Of a stretch of 64,000 bases of DNA, positions 62,381-64,000 are shown piece after piece. Made by a program: the position numbers and the translations under genes. The stretch comes from Ruegeria sp. TM1040. Lineage in GTDB: Bacteria; Pseudomonadota; Alphaproteobacteria; Rhodobacterales; Rhodobacteraceae. The first letter of the stretch is position 1. Every line of letters begins with the position of its first letter. Where the stretch lies: the NCBI RefSeq assembly GCF_000014065.1, contig NC_008044.1, positions 2,441,501 to 2,505,500 on the forward strand, written 5' to 3'. The notes under the pieces were generated by a model. The model was not told the DNA's origin. It saw nothing but the letters and a program-made list of their open reading frames with translations, and ran no database searches.

Positions 62381-63160
62381 TTACACCCGGTCGCTAGAAA
62401 AAACCGGATCAGGATAGCCCACCCGCGCCAGATAGAGCCCATGGCCCGGGCACACAGGACCACAGGCCGCGCGGTCCTTGGCCTCAAGCGCGTGTTTGAC
62501 GTCCTCGGGGCTCCATGCTCCGGTGCCCACACGCTCAAGTGTTCCGACAAAACTGCGAACCTGATTGTGTAGGAAGCTGCGCGCGCGCACATGAAAATGC
62601 ACCTCTGGACCCGATAGTCCCTGAACGCGCTCCACTCTCAGCTCATCCAAGGTCTTCACCGGGCTGGCAGCCTGACAGATCGACGAGCGAAACGTGGTGA
62701 AATCGTGATTTCCAAGCAGCATATTGGCTCCCGCCTGCATCGCCGCGACATCCAGATCATGTTTGATCTGCCAGACCTGCCCCTCATCGTGAGTCGCAGG
62801 AGCGCGGCGCATCAGGATGCGGAACAGATATTGCCGCTCCACCGCACTGAAGCGGGCATGCCATTCGTCGTCCACAAGGGCTGCATCCACGATCGCAACC
62901 GGGGCGGGCTTCAGGTGGTAGTTCAGTGCTTCACTCAGGCGAAACGGATCCCAGTTCTTCTCGAGGTCGCAATGCGCAACCTGCCCAAGCCCATGCACCC
63001 CCGTATCGGTGCGTCCGGCGGCGGCAATCGTGTGCTCACCCGGCTCGATCCGCGCGAGCGCTGCCTCAATCGCCCCCTGAACAGACGGTTGGTCCTTCTG
63101 CCGTTGCCAACCGGCAAACGGCTTTCCATGATATTCAACTTTGAGAGCAAAACGCGGCAT
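62381..63160 (-). CDS. truA: tRNA pseudouridine synthase A
   Basis: Makes pseudouridine at tRNA positions 38-40. The 259-residue protein starts [20 protein letters not shown], and the catalytic aspartate lies in [18 protein letters not shown] near residue 52; [11 protein letters not shown] and [17 protein letters not shown] are also family segments. It diverges from the YcjX-like gene; the 163-bp gap between them would hold both promoters. Confidence 0.97.
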   Translation of the reverse strand: MPRFALKVEYHGKPFAGWQRQKDQPSVQGAIEAALARIEPGEHTIAAAGRTDTGVHGLGQVAHCDLEKNWDPFRLSEALNYHLKPAPVAIVDAALVDDEWHARFSAVERQYLFRILMRRAPATHDEGQVWQIKHDLDVAAMQAGANMLLGNHDFTTFRSSICQAASPVKTLDELRVERVQGLSGPEVHFHVRARSFLHNQVRSFVGTLERVGTGAWSPEDVKHALEAKDRAACGPVCPGHGLYLARVGYPDPVFSSDRV

Positions 63161-63323
63161 GGGCGCGGCCTAGCGCGCGACGGCAATTCTGGCAAGACCT
63201 CCTGAACGCAATCCACAGCAGCACTGGCAACCAAAGGTGCGCCCCCTTATGTTCTGTGAACAAGACGGTGATCCGCGCGTGGACACAGGCCCCACACGCC
63301 CGCCGACATAAAAGGAGCAGAAT

Positions 63324-64000
63324 GTGTCGCGAGGAACAGGTGTTACGGGGTTGGCCGCAGAGATGGCGGATGGCGTGCTGCGCGGGGCAGAAACACTCGG
63401 CGACGCCCTCACGAGCCCATTTGCAGCGCCTTCGCTGAGGCTGGGTGTGACCGGGCTAGCGCGTGCAGGCAAGACGGTGTTTATCACCTCGCTGGTCGCC
63501 AACCTGATCGACAGGGGACGGATGTCGCAGCTCTCGGCCCATCGTGACGGGCGCATCGAGGCTGCCTATCTGCAACCCCAACCCGATGACACCGTGCCCC
63601 GGTTTGATTTTGAAAACCATCTCGCCGCCCTGACCGGGCCGAGCCCACATTGGCCAGAGAGCACCCGGGCCGTCTCCGAACTGCGCCTGAGCCTGCGGAT
63701 GCGCCCCGGCGGTATGTTCGGCGGTCTGACCGGCCCGCGCATCCTGCATCTCGACATCATTGATTATCCGGGCGAGTGGCTCTTGGATCTGTCCTTAATG
63801 GACAAGGACTACCTCAGCTGGTCCGAGGATGTGCTGCGCCGCATCAAGACCCGTGCGGAGGCTCAAGCGTTCTTGCGCGCGGCAGAGGCTGCATCCCCCG
63901 CCGAGAGCCATGACGAACCGCTGGCGCAGGGGCTGGCGCAGGCCTTCGCAGACTATCTGCAGGAGGCGCGCAACGCCGGGTATTACGATTGTACACCCGG
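63324..64000 (+). CDS. YcjX-family (DUF463) P-loop protein, partial
   Basis: The first 225 codons of a YcjX-like NTPase run off the right edge. The P-loop reads GLARAGKTVFITSL near residues 44-57, followed by DTVPRFDFENHLAALTG, SELRLSLRMRP, the LHLDIIDYPGEWLLDL segment (with DYPG in the G3 position) and MDKDYLSWSEDVL, all typical of the family. The start is a GTG at 63324 with AAAGGAG upstream; the ATG two bases earlier is in another frame. The exact role is unknown; in other bacteria the gene is near ycjF and linked to stress. Confidence 0.9.
   Translation, partial: MSRGTGVTGLAAEMADGVLRGAETLGDALTSPFAAPSLRLGVTGLARAGKTVFITSLVANLIDRGRMSQLSAHRDGRIEAAYLQPQPDDTVPRFDFENHLAALTGPSPHWPESTRAVSELRLSLRMRPGGMFGGLTGPRILHLDIIDYPGEWLLDLSLMDKDYLSWSEDVLRRIKTRAEAQAFLRAAEAASPAESHDEPLAQGLAQAFADYLQEARNAGYYDCTP

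Overview
The window reads as a housekeeping stretch of chromosome from a marine Rhodobacteraceae (Roseobacter-group) alphaproteobacterium. The evidence is the high GC content with GC-rich third codon positions, the split cytochrome oxidase cluster (coxB-ctaB-small membrane gene-ctaG-coxC-SURF1 without coxA), the tol-pal/ruvCAB arrangement, a DUF1127 gene, a Tad/Flp pilus locus and a phosphatidylcholine-synthase-like gene. The genus cannot be fixed from the sequence alone. No rRNA, tRNA, CRISPR array, integrase island, prophage or insertion sequence was recognised.

Layout. 1-1254: N-terminal part of a SulP anion transporter. 1537-3042: a membrane protein gene broken by one in-frame amber codon. 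3145-4673: mtnP and apt, two successive steps of adenine salvage. 4888-5370: secreted fasciclin-domain protein. 5478-14600 (all minus strand): coxB, ctaB, a coxF-like small gene, ctaG, coxC, SURF1, thrC, an M16 peptidase, a GNAT acetyltransferase and an FAD-linked oxidase. 14781-22169 (plus): tldD, dprA, topA, scoA, scoB. 22366-23184 (minus): lytic transglycosylase. 23540-35709 (plus): Tad pilus locus with two Flp pilins, CpaB, CpaC, an OmpA-like lipoprotein, CpaE, CpaF, TadB, TadC, two TPR lipoproteins, the prepilin peptidase CpaA and an unassigned AAA ATPase. 35822-38816 (minus): folD, a chorismate mutase and fhs. 38993-40345: a MOSC protein and an orphan membrane protein. 40513-52551 (minus): one long co-directional block, ruvC-ruvA-ruvB-(possible small ORF)-unknown-ybgC-tolQ-tolR-tolA-tolB-pal-cpoB-tilS-ftsH. 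52925-56000: DUF1127 protein, small membrane protein, prmA, MFS transporter. 56075-64000: priA, fsa, DUF484 gene, xerC, a pcs-like gene, small unknown gene, truA and the start of a YcjX-family gene.

How the genes work together. The cox block builds the aa3-type cytochrome c oxidase (subunits II and III, haem O synthesis, Cu insertion, SURF1); coxA must lie elsewhere. The Tad block encodes most of a type IVb pilus machine, but tadE, tadF and tadG are not in the window. The minus-strand block 40.5-52.6 kb couples Holliday-junction processing, the envelope-spanning Tol-Pal system, tRNA-Ile lysidine synthesis and membrane proteolysis. fhs and folD form the formyl-THF/methenyl-THF branch of one-carbon metabolism.

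I did not find a clearly novel defence or metabolic system. The observations most worth following are: pilins with a DW in place of the usual EY processing signature next to a CpaE without either Walker-A lysine; the unassigned AAA ATPase beside the Tad locus; an FNR-type box between coxB and tldD; the amber-broken gene at 1.5-3.0 kb; a 33-bp dispersed element present twice; and a possible CTG-start small ORF fused to the ruvB stop codon.
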